From NCBI GenBank assembly GCA_947476285.1, contig CANJPU010000047.1:1-43674 (forward strand): a stretch of DNA of 43,674 bases, given 5' to 3'. Of the stretch, positions 36,157-43,672 are shown piece by piece. Position numbers and translations under genes: made by a program. Source of the DNA: Comamonadaceae bacterium. Its GTDB lineage: Bacteria > Pseudomonadota > Gammaproteobacteria > Burkholderiales > Burkholderiaceae_C. Every line of letters begins with the position of its first letter. Within the stretch, counting starts at the first letter, position 1. Under the pieces are notes generated by a model. The model saw only the letters and a program-made list of their open reading frames with translations. It searched no databases and had not been told where the DNA came from.

Positions 36157-36945
36157 CTAACTCAATGACCGGGCGTGCTCCGCGCTGCGTCTGAGCAAAG
36201 CGCCGATTTCATCGGTGCGCGCGCGCACCCGCTCGCTCAAGCCGACTGCGGCAACTGTGCTTGTGAGTCGGCCCATGTGGTCGAGCACTGGCGCGGCAAT
36301 GACGGTGGCGCCCTCGATGTAGTTGCCGACATCGCAGGCAAATCCCTTCATGCGAGTGAGTGCCACATCCTTGCGCCATTGGGCTATGGAAGGCCGGCGG
36401 GACCAATTGAGCTGCTTGAATCGAGCTGACAGCTCCGCTTGCGAGACGTCGCAAAAAGCGGCAAAACACCGCCCCGATGCGCCGATGAGTGTCGGGTAGC
36501 GGCTGCCGATACCGACGTTGAAGCGCATGGCCTGCGAGCCGTGGCTGATGGCAACCACCAGGGAGTGGTCGCTGTCGACGATGCGAGCGAGCAAGGCGGT
36601 GAGACCGTGCGAATTGGCTATCGCGTCCAGCTCGTCCTGAATGATGCGCAAATGGTTCTTCCTGCGCAGCACGGTGCTGCCAATGGCCAGCAGGCCAAGC
36701 CCCAGGCTGTATCGCTTGGTGGACGCATCGAAAGCCACCGCATCCTGCGCCACCAGCGCGCGCAGGATGTGCAGGCAAGTGCTGGGGATCAAGCCGACCG
36801 CCCTGGCACAGGCCTGAACGCCCATGGGCTCATCGCATTGCGACAGATAGCGAAGAATGGCGAACCCGCGCGTGATGGCGGGAACGTCCCTCACATTGGA
36901 GTCGGGAAATACCAGGGCCGTGCTCTTGCGTGGGGTGTCTGTCAT
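36157..36945 (-). CDS. IclR-family transcriptional regulator
   Basis: IclR regulator of 262 aa. The winged helix-turn-helix is at about 20-85 (ITRGFAILRYLSQCDEPMGV, STCLHILRALVAQD) and the effector-binding domain at about 95-255 (GASGRCFAAF, IAAPVLDHMGRLTSTVAAVG). It is divergent from the Bug/CoA-ligase operon across 118 bases holding a perfect inverted repeat that overlaps its own TACAAT -10-like sequence. It probably represses or activates that operon in response to the imported acid and controls itself. Confidence 0.93.
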   Translation of the reverse strand: MTDTPRKSTALVFPDSNVRDVPAITRGFAILRYLSQCDEPMGVQACARAVGLIPSTCLHILRALVAQDAVAFDASTKRYSLGLGLLAIGSTVLRRKNHLRIIQDELDAIANSHGLTALLARIVDSDHSLVVAISHGSQAMRFNVGIGSRYPTLIGASGRCFAAFCDVSQAELSARFKQLNWSRRPSIAQWRKDVALTRMKGFACDVGNYIEGATVIAAPVLDHMGRLTSTVAAVGLSERVRARTDEIGALLRRSAEHARSLS

Positions 36946-36978
36946 TGGCGTCCATCAGCTCTGGCGATTTGCAGATCA

Positions 36979-36992
36979 TTGTATGTGTACAA
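36979..36992. promoter_or_regulatory. Candidate IclR operator
   Basis: TTGTA-TGTG-TACAA, a perfect inverted repeat between the divergent IclR gene and the Bug operon, 34 bases upstream of the regulator start. It overlaps a minus-strand TACAAT (36978-36983), so bound protein would block IclR transcription. Size and symmetry suit an IclR dimer. Confidence 0.5.
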
Positions 36993-37005
36993 CAAACATG
37001 ATTAT

Positions 37006-37035
37006 TTGACAACAGAGGGAATGAGGCCATAGCAT
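37006..37035 (+). promoter_or_regulatory. Candidate promoter of the Bug/CoA-ligase operon
   Basis: TTGACA (37006-37011), an 18-base spacer and TAGCAT (37030-37035) precede the Bug gene, whose start has GAAGGAGAC 9 bases upstream. The IclR-type inverted repeat lies 13 bases above the -35 box, an activator-like position. Confidence 0.45.
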
Positions 37036-37063
37036 CTGCCACCACCCCACGAAGGAGACGCAG

Positions 37064-38050
37064 ATGTTGAAAATCAACCGCCGCCAGGCGATCGCAGCCT
37101 CAGTCGGCGCATGTGTCGGCGCATGTGTCGGCGCACCCGCATTGGCGCAGTCGTTTCCCACCAAGCCGGTGAAGCTGGTACTTCCCTATGCAGCGGGCGG
37201 GCCGAGCGACTTCACCATTCGCCTGTTGGCCAAGGAGTTGACGCCCGCACTGGGGCAGAGCGTGATCGTGGAAAACATCGCCGGAGGACAAGGGGCGATC
37301 GGATCGCGCCGGGTCTCCAAGTCCGAGCCAGACGGACACACGCTACTGCTGGCCACCAGTGCGACACATGCTGCCAATGTGTTCCTGATGAAAGACCTGG
37401 GCTACGACCCAGTCAAGGACTTTACCCCTGTCAGCGGCATCGGAGACCTGCAACACATTGTGGTGATCCGAAACAACCTGCCCGTCAACAGCATCGCGGA
37501 TTTCATTCGATATGCAAAGGCCAATCCCGGAAAGATGAACTACGGCTCCAGTGGCATTGGCTCGGGCGGGCACTTGGGCATCGAGGCATTCAAGCGCCGC
37601 ACGGGCGTGGACCTTCAGCATGTTCCCTTCGTGTCGGCCGCGCAATTGAACAACGAGCTGCTGGCCGACCGCATCGACATCGCCATCACCTCCATGCCGG
37701 TTGCGGTGGTGCATGTGCGGGCCAAGACCATCCGCGCGCTGGCCATGGCGAGCGAAAACCGGTCCCCTCAGTTGCCCGAGTTGCCGACGCTCAAGGAGTT
37801 GGGCATCCAGGGCTGCGAGTCCGACACCTGGATGGGTCTGTGGGCGCCACCAGGAACGCCTGCCGCGATTGTGGAGCGGATCAACAAGGAGGTGGTGACC
37901 ATCCTCAAGCGCCCTGACATTGCCGAATCGCTGACCAGGAATGCGATCACGCTGAACGTCCGGGAGACCAAGGTGTTTGCCGACTACGTGGTCAGCGAAA
38001 TCAAGCGCTACGGAGACCTGGTGCGCCAGATCGGTATCCAGCCGAGCTGA
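37064..38050 (+). CDS. Bug/TctC-family periplasmic solute receptor
   Basis: Receptor of 328 aa and first gene of the IclR-linked operon. The signal begins NRRQAIAAS and contains a repeated VGAC segment before PALAQS, so it may use the Tat route. Family motifs: VKLVLPYAAGGPSDFTIRLL, VIVENIAGGQGAIGS, DGHTLLLATSATH, NYGSSGIGSGGHLGIEAF and SDTWMGLWAPPGTPAAI. The downstream genes for a two-subunit CoA ligase, a MaoC dehydratase, a crotonase and a lyase indicate that it captures the (di)carboxylate feeding that pathway. No TctA/TctB genes accompany it. Confidence 0.94.
   Translation: MLKINRRQAIAASVGACVGACVGAPALAQSFPTKPVKLVLPYAAGGPSDFTIRLLAKELTPALGQSVIVENIAGGQGAIGSRRVSKSEPDGHTLLLATSATHAANVFLMKDLGYDPVKDFTPVSGIGDLQHIVVIRNNLPVNSIADFIRYAKANPGKMNYGSSGIGSGGHLGIEAFKRRTGVDLQHVPFVSAAQLNNELLADRIDIAITSMPVAVVHVRAKTIRALAMASENRSPQLPELPTLKELGIQGCESDTWMGLWAPPGTPAAIVERINKEVVTILKRPDIAESLTRNAITLNVRETKVFADYVVSEIKRYGDLVRQIGIQPS
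37103..37135 (+). repeat. 12-base tandem repeat inside a signal peptide
   Basis: GTCGGCGCATGT occurs twice in tandem (37103-37126) followed by 9 more matching bases. It encodes VGAC-VGAC-VGA in the hydrophobic part of the Bug signal peptide. In-frame slippage would change its length by 4 residues. Confidence 0.7.
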
Positions 38051-38059
38051 TCTGCGTTC

Positions 38060-38968
38060 ATGTCCATATTGCTCAACTCCGCGACCAAAGTCGCGGTACA
38101 TGGCATAGCCAACAGATACGCGGCCGGGCAGTTGGCCAACATGGTCGCCGCGGGCACAAATGTGGTGGCCGGCGTGGGCCTGGGGATGCAGGGCGAGTTT
38201 CATCAGGCCATCCCCTTGTTTGACACCATGGCCCAGGCAGAGCAAGCCACTGGTGCCAACGCGGCACTGCTGTTCGTCACAGCGCAGCATGCCTTGGCTG
38301 CCGTGCTGGAAAGCCTGGATGCAGGGATGAAGCTCGTGGTGTGCGCCGCTGAGCACGTTCCCCTGCACGATGCGTTGGTGGCGGTCAATCGCGCGCGCGA
38401 GCAAGGCGCCTGGCTGATCGGCCCCAATACCCTGGGGATGGCGGTGCCGGGGCAAGGCATGCTGGGCGCGCTGGCGCCGAACTTTCTTCGCCCCGGCGCA
38501 GTGGGCATCATTTCGCGCAGCGGCTCGCTCACAGCCAACACCCTGCGGCATGTGGCGCTGGAGGGGCTTGGCCAATCGGCCTGCGTGCACATCGGCGGCG
38601 ACTATGTCTGCGGACGCAACCCGGGCGAATACGCGGAGCTGTTCGAGGCAGATGAGCAGACGAAAGTCATCGCGTACTGCGGTGAGGTGGGTGGCACGAA
38701 AGAATACGACCTGGCGATCCGCATGAGCCGCATCAGCAAACCGGTGGTGGCGATGATTGTGGGTCGATCCGCGCCGCGCGAGAAACGCCTGGGGCATGCG
38801 GGCGCACTGGTGCTGAGCGACCGCGACACAGCCCATGCCAAGCGCGAGGCCTTGGCCGCAGTCGGTGTTCACCTTGCCAATGATTTGCCGCAGCTGGCGC
38901 GCCTGTGCAAGACGCTTTCCAGTATCAGCAAATCCTCTACGGCCACAGGCACCAGGGAGTCGGCATGA
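38060..38968 (+). CDS. Acyl-CoA ligase, alpha (SucD-like) subunit
   Basis: A 302-aa protein like the succinyl-CoA synthetase/malate-CoA ligase alpha subunit. Features: KVAVHGIANRYAAGQLANMV (CoA domain), LIGPNTLGMAVPG, GIISRSGSLTANTLRHVALE, GGDYVCGRN and the phospho-His loop KRLGHAGALV. Start ATG 38060 follows the Bug gene by 9 bases. Its stop overlaps the beta-subunit start (ATGA). With that subunit it should form an acyl-CoA from the imported acid at the cost of ATP or GTP. It is separate from the fused ligase at 5184. Confidence 0.9.
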   Translation: MSILLNSATKVAVHGIANRYAAGQLANMVAAGTNVVAGVGLGMQGEFHQAIPLFDTMAQAEQATGANAALLFVTAQHALAAVLESLDAGMKLVVCAAEHVPLHDALVAVNRAREQGAWLIGPNTLGMAVPGQGMLGALAPNFLRPGAVGIISRSGSLTANTLRHVALEGLGQSACVHIGGDYVCGRNPGEYAELFEADEQTKVIAYCGEVGGTKEYDLAIRMSRISKPVVAMIVGRSAPREKRLGHAGALVLSDRDTAHAKREALAAVGVHLANDLPQLARLCKTLSSISKSSTATGTRESA

Positions 38969-40119
38969 ACCTGATCGAAGCCGACGCCAAGACAATGCTG
39001 CGCCGACACGGGCTGGCTGTGCCGGACGGTGCGGTGCTTGGGCCGCATGAGGCCATACCAGCTTGGGCCAACGAGCGCCCGAGCGTGCTCAAGTCGCAGT
39101 TGTTCACTGGCGGCAGGGGCAAAGCCGGTCTGGTGCGCATGTGCGTGCCCGGCAATGTTGCCAAGCAGCTTGGCGAGCTGCGCGCAGCGATGGGTGCGAT
39201 GGGCTGCCCGGCTTACGTGCTCGTGGAAGAGCAGGTTCAGATCGAGCAAGAGTTCTATCTGGCGATTCGCATTGACGATGTCGCGCAGCGCACCGTGATT
39301 CTGTTTTCAACGCAAGGGGGCGTGGAGGTGGAGAGCGCGGGCGCACTCCGGACGCATGAGGTGAGCGGCGGCCGCCCTGTGCGACCCGATCAGCTCGTTG
39401 AGTTCTTTCGCGCTGCCGGTGTGCAAGGCAAGACCTTGGGTGCCTTGTGCCGCTTCGCCGCTGTCTTGCACGACATCTTCATCGCCCAAGACGCCGAGCT
39501 GCTGGAGATCAACCCACTGGCTGTCACGAAATCAGGCGCGTTGGTGGCTGTGGATGCCAAGGCGACGCTGGACGGAGACGCAATTTTTCGGCACGCGGAC
39601 CGATGCGAATCTATCTCCTGGTCGCTGCGCATGGCGGGCCGGCATCCGCTGGAAGTCCTGGCAGAACGTCAAGGCCTCACGTTTGTTCCTCTCGATGGCG
39701 ATATCGCCGTGCTGAGCGGCGGCGCCGGCAACGGGATGATGGTGTTCGATTCTCTTGCCGACGCCGGTTACCACCCGGCGAATTTCGTCGACACCGTTGG
39801 TGGCAGCGATGCCCAGCGCTGGCAGCAACTGGCCGAGCTGGTGTTCGAACACGCAAGGCAGCCCCATGTGCGAGCCATCGTCGCCTACTTCACTTTGTCG
39901 GTGACGCCCCTGCGTTATCTGGTTGATGGATTGCTCGCAGTGCTGCGCAAGGGGCCACCGCCCAAGCCTCTGGTCATCGGCGTGGTGGCCAGCGGCGCAG
40001 CGGAGGGGTTGCTCAATCTGAAGAACGCGCAGGCAGAGCTGCGTGCAGCCGGGCTCGACCCCGTCGTCGAGTTGCCCGAGCTCGTGCAGCGATTGAAGGA
40101 AACCATTCCCGCACTTTAG
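38965..40119 (+). CDS. Acyl-CoA ligase, beta (SucC-like, ATP-grasp) subunit
   Basis: A 384-aa ATP-grasp subunit matching SucC/MtkA-type beta chains. Seen: nucleotide-binding SVLKSQLFTGGRGKAGLV, ELLEINPLAVTKSGALVAVD, and the ligase domain LSGGAGNGMMVFDSLADAGY with NFVDTVGGSD. It starts at ATG 38965 within the stop of the alpha subunit, which fixes the start and indicates equimolar translation. In SucC the nucleotide-site residues NGAGLAM are here GGAGNGM, a variant. The acid substrate is not evident. Confidence 0.9.
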   Translation: MNLIEADAKTMLRRHGLAVPDGAVLGPHEAIPAWANERPSVLKSQLFTGGRGKAGLVRMCVPGNVAKQLGELRAAMGAMGCPAYVLVEEQVQIEQEFYLAIRIDDVAQRTVILFSTQGGVEVESAGALRTHEVSGGRPVRPDQLVEFFRAAGVQGKTLGALCRFAAVLHDIFIAQDAELLEINPLAVTKSGALVAVDAKATLDGDAIFRHADRCESISWSLRMAGRHPLEVLAERQGLTFVPLDGDIAVLSGGAGNGMMVFDSLADAGYHPANFVDTVGGSDAQRWQQLAELVFEHARQPHVRAIVAYFTLSVTPLRYLVDGLLAVLRKGPPPKPLVIGVVASGAAEGLLNLKNAQAELRAAGLDPVVELPELVQRLKETIPAL

Positions 40120-40145
40120 ACGTGCATCACTTTTTGGAGGCATCC

Positions 40146-40625
40146 ATGCCAGGTTTGTATTACGAGCAGTTTCACGTTGGCCAGACTTTTGAACACACCG
40201 TTCGCCGATCGATCACCGAGATGGACAACATTCTTTTCAGCGCCATGACCATGAGCACGCAGCCGCTGCACATGGACTTCGAGTTCTGCAAAACCACCCG
40301 GTGGGGCAAGCCGCTGGTGCACAGCATCTTCACGCTTGGCCTCATCATGGGCCTGGCGGTGCAGGACACAACCTACGGAACGACCATCGCCAACCTGGGC
40401 ATGAGTCTGGTGAAATTTCCCCATCCGGTTTTCCACGGCGATACCATTCGCGCGACCACCAAGGTGAACGCAATGCGCCGCAGCAATTCGATTCCGGATG
40501 CGGGTATCGTGGAGCTAGAGCACCACGGATTCAACCAGCATGGCGATCTGGTGGCCGTCTGCGTTCGGTCGGCCTTGATGAACTGCTTGCCAGTTGCGGC
40601 GAAATCCGATGCAATCGCTGCCTGA
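40146..40625 (+). CDS. MaoC-family dehydratase
   Basis: Hot-dog-fold (R)-hydratase-like protein of 159 aa. GGAGG lies 6 bases before ATG 40146, a strong ribosome site. The active-site region is seen in QPLHMDFEFCKTTRWGKPLV and VHSIFTLGL (Asp and His of the family motif D-x(4)-H), followed by FPHPVFHGDTIRATTKV. It is like mesaconyl-CoA or beta-methylmalyl-CoA dehydratases of dicarboxylate pathways in length and pattern, though I cannot distinguish these by eye. It lies 26 bases after the ligase beta subunit and would hydrate the enoyl-CoA made in the pathway. Confidence 0.88.
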   Translation: MPGLYYEQFHVGQTFEHTVRRSITEMDNILFSAMTMSTQPLHMDFEFCKTTRWGKPLVHSIFTLGLIMGLAVQDTTYGTTIANLGMSLVKFPHPVFHGDTIRATTKVNAMRRSNSIPDAGIVELEHHGFNQHGDLVAVCVRSALMNCLPVAAKSDAIAA

Positions 40626-40681
40626 GCACGTGGCGGTCATCGTTGATGGCTGTCGGCCGCATCCATGAAAGGGAATTTGTT

Positions 40682-41467
40682 TTGAACCAAGAATCCAACA
40701 TTGTCCTCGCCGCAGTGCAGGGGCATGTCTGCACCATCACCATCAATCGGCCCGAAGCCCGCAACGCACTCCATGATGGCGTGATCACCGGCATTGGCCA
40801 AGCACTCGCACAAGCGGCGGCCGATCCCCAGGTGCGTGCTGTGGTGCTGACAGGGGCAGGCAACAAGGCCTTCTGTGCGGGCGCCGATCTGAAGCCGGGT
40901 TCGGGAATTTTTGACTTTGATTATTCGCAACCGACCACTGCCTATGCCAATCTGCTGCGCCAGGTGATGGCTTACACGCTGCCACTGGTGGCGCGGGTCA
41001 ACGGCGCCTGCATGGCCGGCGGCATGGGTTTGTTGACGATGTGCGATCTGGCAGTGGCTGCGGATCATTGCCGCTTTGGCCTGCCCGAAGTCAAGATCGG
41101 CCTGTTTCCACTGCAGGTAGCGGCCGTGATGCAAAACATGGTGCAGCGGCGAAAATTCGCCGAGCTGTGCATCACTGGCGAGCCCATCACTGCACATGAA
41201 GCGCTGGAAATGGGCTTGGTGAACTACGTCGTCAAGGCCGAAGATCTGGATACCAAGATGGCGTGGCTGCTGGCGCGCATCGTCGACAAGTCACCCACGG
41301 CCATTCGCCGAGGCAAGTACGCCCTGCGCGCCATCGAGGATATGACCTTTGCTCAATCCATCGCGCACATGGAAACCGAAATCGCCACCCTGCGCTTGAC
41401 GGCCGATGCCCAGGAGGGTCTCACTGCGTTCGTGGAGAAGCGGGCGCCGAGCTGGACAGGCCGCTGA
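40682..41467 (+). CDS. Enoyl-CoA hydratase/isomerase family protein
   Basis: Crotonase-fold enzyme of 261 aa. TTG 40682 is preferred as start because AAGGGA lies 7 bases upstream and the family homology (HVCTITINRPEARNALHDGV) begins just after; ATG 40646 is in frame but has no ribosome site. Oxyanion-hole motifs are FCAGADLK and CMAGGMGLLTMCDLAVAADH; the Glu144 equivalent is Gly, while the Glu164 equivalent is kept (FGLPEVKIGL). It is thus more likely an isomerase-, decarboxylase- or dehydratase-type crotonase than a standard hydratase. It lies in the Bug/ligase/MaoC/lyase operon. Confidence 0.9.
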   Translation: MNQESNIVLAAVQGHVCTITINRPEARNALHDGVITGIGQALAQAAADPQVRAVVLTGAGNKAFCAGADLKPGSGIFDFDYSQPTTAYANLLRQVMAYTLPLVARVNGACMAGGMGLLTMCDLAVAADHCRFGLPEVKIGLFPLQVAAVMQNMVQRRKFAELCITGEPITAHEALEMGLVNYVVKAEDLDTKMAWLLARIVDKSPTAIRRGKYALRAIEDMTFAQSIAHMETEIATLRLTADAQEGLTAFVEKRAPSWTGR

Positions 41468-41474
41468 CCATCGA

Positions 41475-42410
41475 ATGGCAGGCCTCGACTTTCCCAAGCG
41501 TGTCTTCCTTCAGGAGGAAGGCCCGCGCGAGGGTTTTCAGATGGAGGGCCCGATCGCCGTGTCGCGCAAGCTGGAGTTGATCCACGCGCTGGCTGAAACG
41601 GGTTTGCATCACATCAACTGCGCCTCCTTCGTGGACGCACGCCGCGTGCCTCAGATGGCCGATGCGCAGGAAGTTGCCAAGGGCCTGATCAGAAAGCCCG
41701 GCGTCAAATTCACCGGCATATGGCTCAACCTGCGCGGGTTCGAGCGCGCCCTGGCGTCTGGTCTGGATCTGACACCGAATGTGGTGGCCACCGTCTCCAA
41801 CGCATTTTCACTGCGCAACAACGGATGCAGTTCGCATGACCTGATCGAGCGCCAGCGCGCCATGCTGGGCCAATACCGCGAGCATGGCCTGAGGCTGCAA
41901 GCCGCGCATGTTTTCACCGCCTTCGGATGCAACATCGAGGGGCCGGTTTCAATCGCGCAGTGCACGGCCTGCTTGCGCGAGCTGTTGTCGGTGTGTCGTG
42001 AGGAAGCTGCCTGGCCACCCGTTGTGTATCTGTGCGACACGGTGGGTGCCGCGAACCCGGCGCAGGTTCGCGCCTTGCTCGAAGCGGTACGGCATGAGTG
42101 GCCCGACATCGAATTTGCGCTGCACCTGCATGACACACGCGGGATGGGTCTGGCCAACGCCTTGGCTGCATTGCAGATGGGCGTGGCGAGATTCGATGCA
42201 TCAATCGGAGGGCTCGGCGGCTGTCCGTTTGCGGGCCACGTCGGCGCCAGTGGCAACATCTGCACCGAAGACTTGGCCTTCATGTGCGAGGAAATGGGGA
42301 TTGCAACCGGCCTGAATCTGGATGCCCTGCTGCGGTGCGCCTGGCTGGCGCAGGATATTGTTGGGCATGCTTTGCCCGGCCGGATGATGAAGACTGTACG
42401 GCCGGTTTGA
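41475..42410 (+). CDS. HMG-CoA-lyase-like DRE-TIM lyase
   Basis: A 311-aa member of the HMG-CoA lyase/DRE-TIM family, which splits a 3-hydroxyacyl-CoA into acetyl-CoA and a keto acid. EEGPREGFQ corresponds to the catalytic Arg motif. FALHLHDTRGMGLANAL holds the metal-binding His pair, and GGLGGCPFAG the catalytic loop Cys. The loop is two residues longer than usual (GGCPFAGHVGASGN instead of GGCPYA-GASGN), so the substrate may differ from HMG-CoA. ATG 41475 lies 7 bases after the crotonase stop. It is the last gene of the plus-strand operon and would release the central metabolites of the pathway. Confidence 0.9.
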   Translation: MAGLDFPKRVFLQEEGPREGFQMEGPIAVSRKLELIHALAETGLHHINCASFVDARRVPQMADAQEVAKGLIRKPGVKFTGIWLNLRGFERALASGLDLTPNVVATVSNAFSLRNNGCSSHDLIERQRAMLGQYREHGLRLQAAHVFTAFGCNIEGPVSIAQCTACLRELLSVCREEAAWPPVVYLCDTVGAANPAQVRALLEAVRHEWPDIEFALHLHDTRGMGLANALAALQMGVARFDASIGGLGGCPFAGHVGASGNICTEDLAFMCEEMGIATGLNLDALLRCAWLAQDIVGHALPGRMMKTVRPV

Positions 42411-42435
42411 AGTTTTCCGATCGATCGCCAAAGCC

Positions 42436-43410
42436 TCAAGGTTTGCGCATCTGCATCGCCGACGAAATCTGCGTGCCGATGCCCGCTCGCTGTGCGCGCT
42501 CCAAAGCTTCCTTGGCGATCACCAGATCGCAAAGCGCCAGGCCTTGAATCACGGCCATGCTGCGCTCACCGGCCCGTCTGCCAGGCGCCTGCCCCAGCGC
42601 CACCTGGCCGATGTCCGCATTGATTCGTTTTTGCAGTTCGGTCTGGCTGATGTCGCCTCTGGCGATCCAGCTTGCAAAATCGCCGCGCCAAAGCGCATAG
42701 CCGATGTCATCCACCACAAGACGGTCTATTTCCTTCAGAACGCCGAACTCAACTTCATGCACACCGCCCAACGAGCACAGGAAGCTGCCGGGCTTTAGCA
42801 TGCCTTCGCGAATGAAGGGCGCGCTGGCAGTGGTGATGGTGACCACGATGTCGGCCTCTGCCACTGCCTCGCCCACAGTGCCGTGTGCCTGGAGGGTGCA
42901 GGCGATCTCAGGCTGAAGTCGATCGACCAGACCGCGCGCGCTTTGCAAGGTGCGCGAGGCCACATGAATCGAATCGAGCGCGAAGCGGCGCGGCAACTGG
43001 CGCACGACTTCTGTGGCGATCTTTCCTGAGCCGACCACCGCCGCCACCTTTGCATCGGGGCGGGCCAGCAAACTCGCAGCCACAACGCTGGAGGCGCCGG
43101 TGCGCTTGCAGATCGATGCAGACTGCTCCACCATGCCCAACATGTTTCCGGTTGTGCTGTCGCAGACTGCAAAGTAGTAGTGCGCATCGCGTACGCCGAA
43201 GAAAACGCCATACACGCCTTGCGATGCCAGTGCCGCGCCTTTCATCGACATGATGCTGCTGGCGACTTGCCCAGTGTGAATCACGGCAATGGGTGGGTGC
43301 GAACTCACTTGGCGCTCAGTGCCGAAATGTCGGTAGGCGGTTTGCACCAGATCGCAATAGTCGTCATCGGGAATGACGTGGGCAAATTCCGTGGCGTTGA
43401 GGTATCTCAT
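42436..43410 (-). CDS. Ornithine cyclodeaminase/mu-crystallin-family protein
   Basis: NAD(P)-dependent enzyme of the OCD/mu-crystallin family, 324 aa. The N-terminal substrate domain has SSIMSMKGAALASQGVYGVF and the dinucleotide site is AAVVGSGKIATEVV, then VTITTASAPFIREGML and VVDDIGYALWRGDF. Family enzymes convert ornithine to proline or reduce ketimines and opine-type compounds; the Asp and Lys positions are not enough for a precise assignment. It converges on the lyase gene with a 25-base gap and thus is not part of that operon. Start ATG 43410 has no obvious ribosome site. Confidence 0.9.
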   Translation of the reverse strand: MRYLNATEFAHVIPDDDYCDLVQTAYRHFGTERQVSSHPPIAVIHTGQVASSIMSMKGAALASQGVYGVFFGVRDAHYYFAVCDSTTGNMLGMVEQSASICKRTGASSVVAASLLARPDAKVAAVVGSGKIATEVVRQLPRRFALDSIHVASRTLQSARGLVDRLQPEIACTLQAHGTVGEAVAEADIVVTITTASAPFIREGMLKPGSFLCSLGGVHEVEFGVLKEIDRLVVDDIGYALWRGDFASWIARGDISQTELQKRINADIGQVALGQAPGRRAGERSMAVIQGLALCDLVIAKEALERAQRAGIGTQISSAMQMRKP

Positions 43411-43512
43411 GGCTCAATGGTTCTGGGAATGGTTAGCCAAGTATCATCCCACGCAGCGGTGCCGGCACACAATCTGCTGGCTAATGCCCACGTTCAAACC
43501 GATCGCAAGCTG

Positions 43513-43545
43513 CTCGAAAAACGCTCGAAAAACGCTCGAAAAACG
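43513..43545. repeat. Tandem 11-base repeat
   Basis: CTCGAAAAACG occurs three times in a row. It lies in the 264-base non-coding end of the window, upstream of the OCD-family gene. It may have arisen by slippage or be part of a mobile-element end. Confidence 0.85.
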
Positions 43546-43560
43546 CATGTCAGCAGTAAA

Positions 43561-43601
43561 TAGAACTGTCCGGTTTGGTAGCAAGTAGATTGTCCGCTTT
43601 T
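43561..43601. repeat. Two IS-end-like direct repeats
   Basis: TAGAACTGTCCGGTTT (43561-43576) and TAGATTGTCCGCTTTT (43586-43601) are degenerate direct copies 25 bases apart. The TGTCCG-TTTT pattern with repeated units resembles multiply repeated ends of IS21-like elements. No transposase is in the window, so this is at most a terminus or remnant. Confidence 0.4.
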
Positions 43602-43615
43602 TATCGATCTGGATT

Positions 43616-43672
43616 GCGCCGTGCTGCAGAGTTGTGAAGGGCGTAGCCCGAAGCAACTGTGCAGCACGGCGC
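43616..43672. repeat. Long inverted repeat at the window edge
   Basis: Arms GCGCCGTGCTGCAGAGTTG (43616-43634) and 43654-43672 pair at 18 of 19 positions. The loop contains a second small stem, GGGC-GTA-GCCC (43639-43649). It may be a terminator, a REP-like element or part of a mobile-element end. Confidence 0.75.

Noticed and set aside
43444..43656. 70-codon minus-strand frame at the window edge
   Set aside because: It runs through the tandem and inverted repeats, starts at TTG and shows no family resemblance.
43616..43672. Integron attC site
   Set aside because: The inverted repeat is long and paired, but the required RYYYAAC and GTTRRRY core ends are absent.
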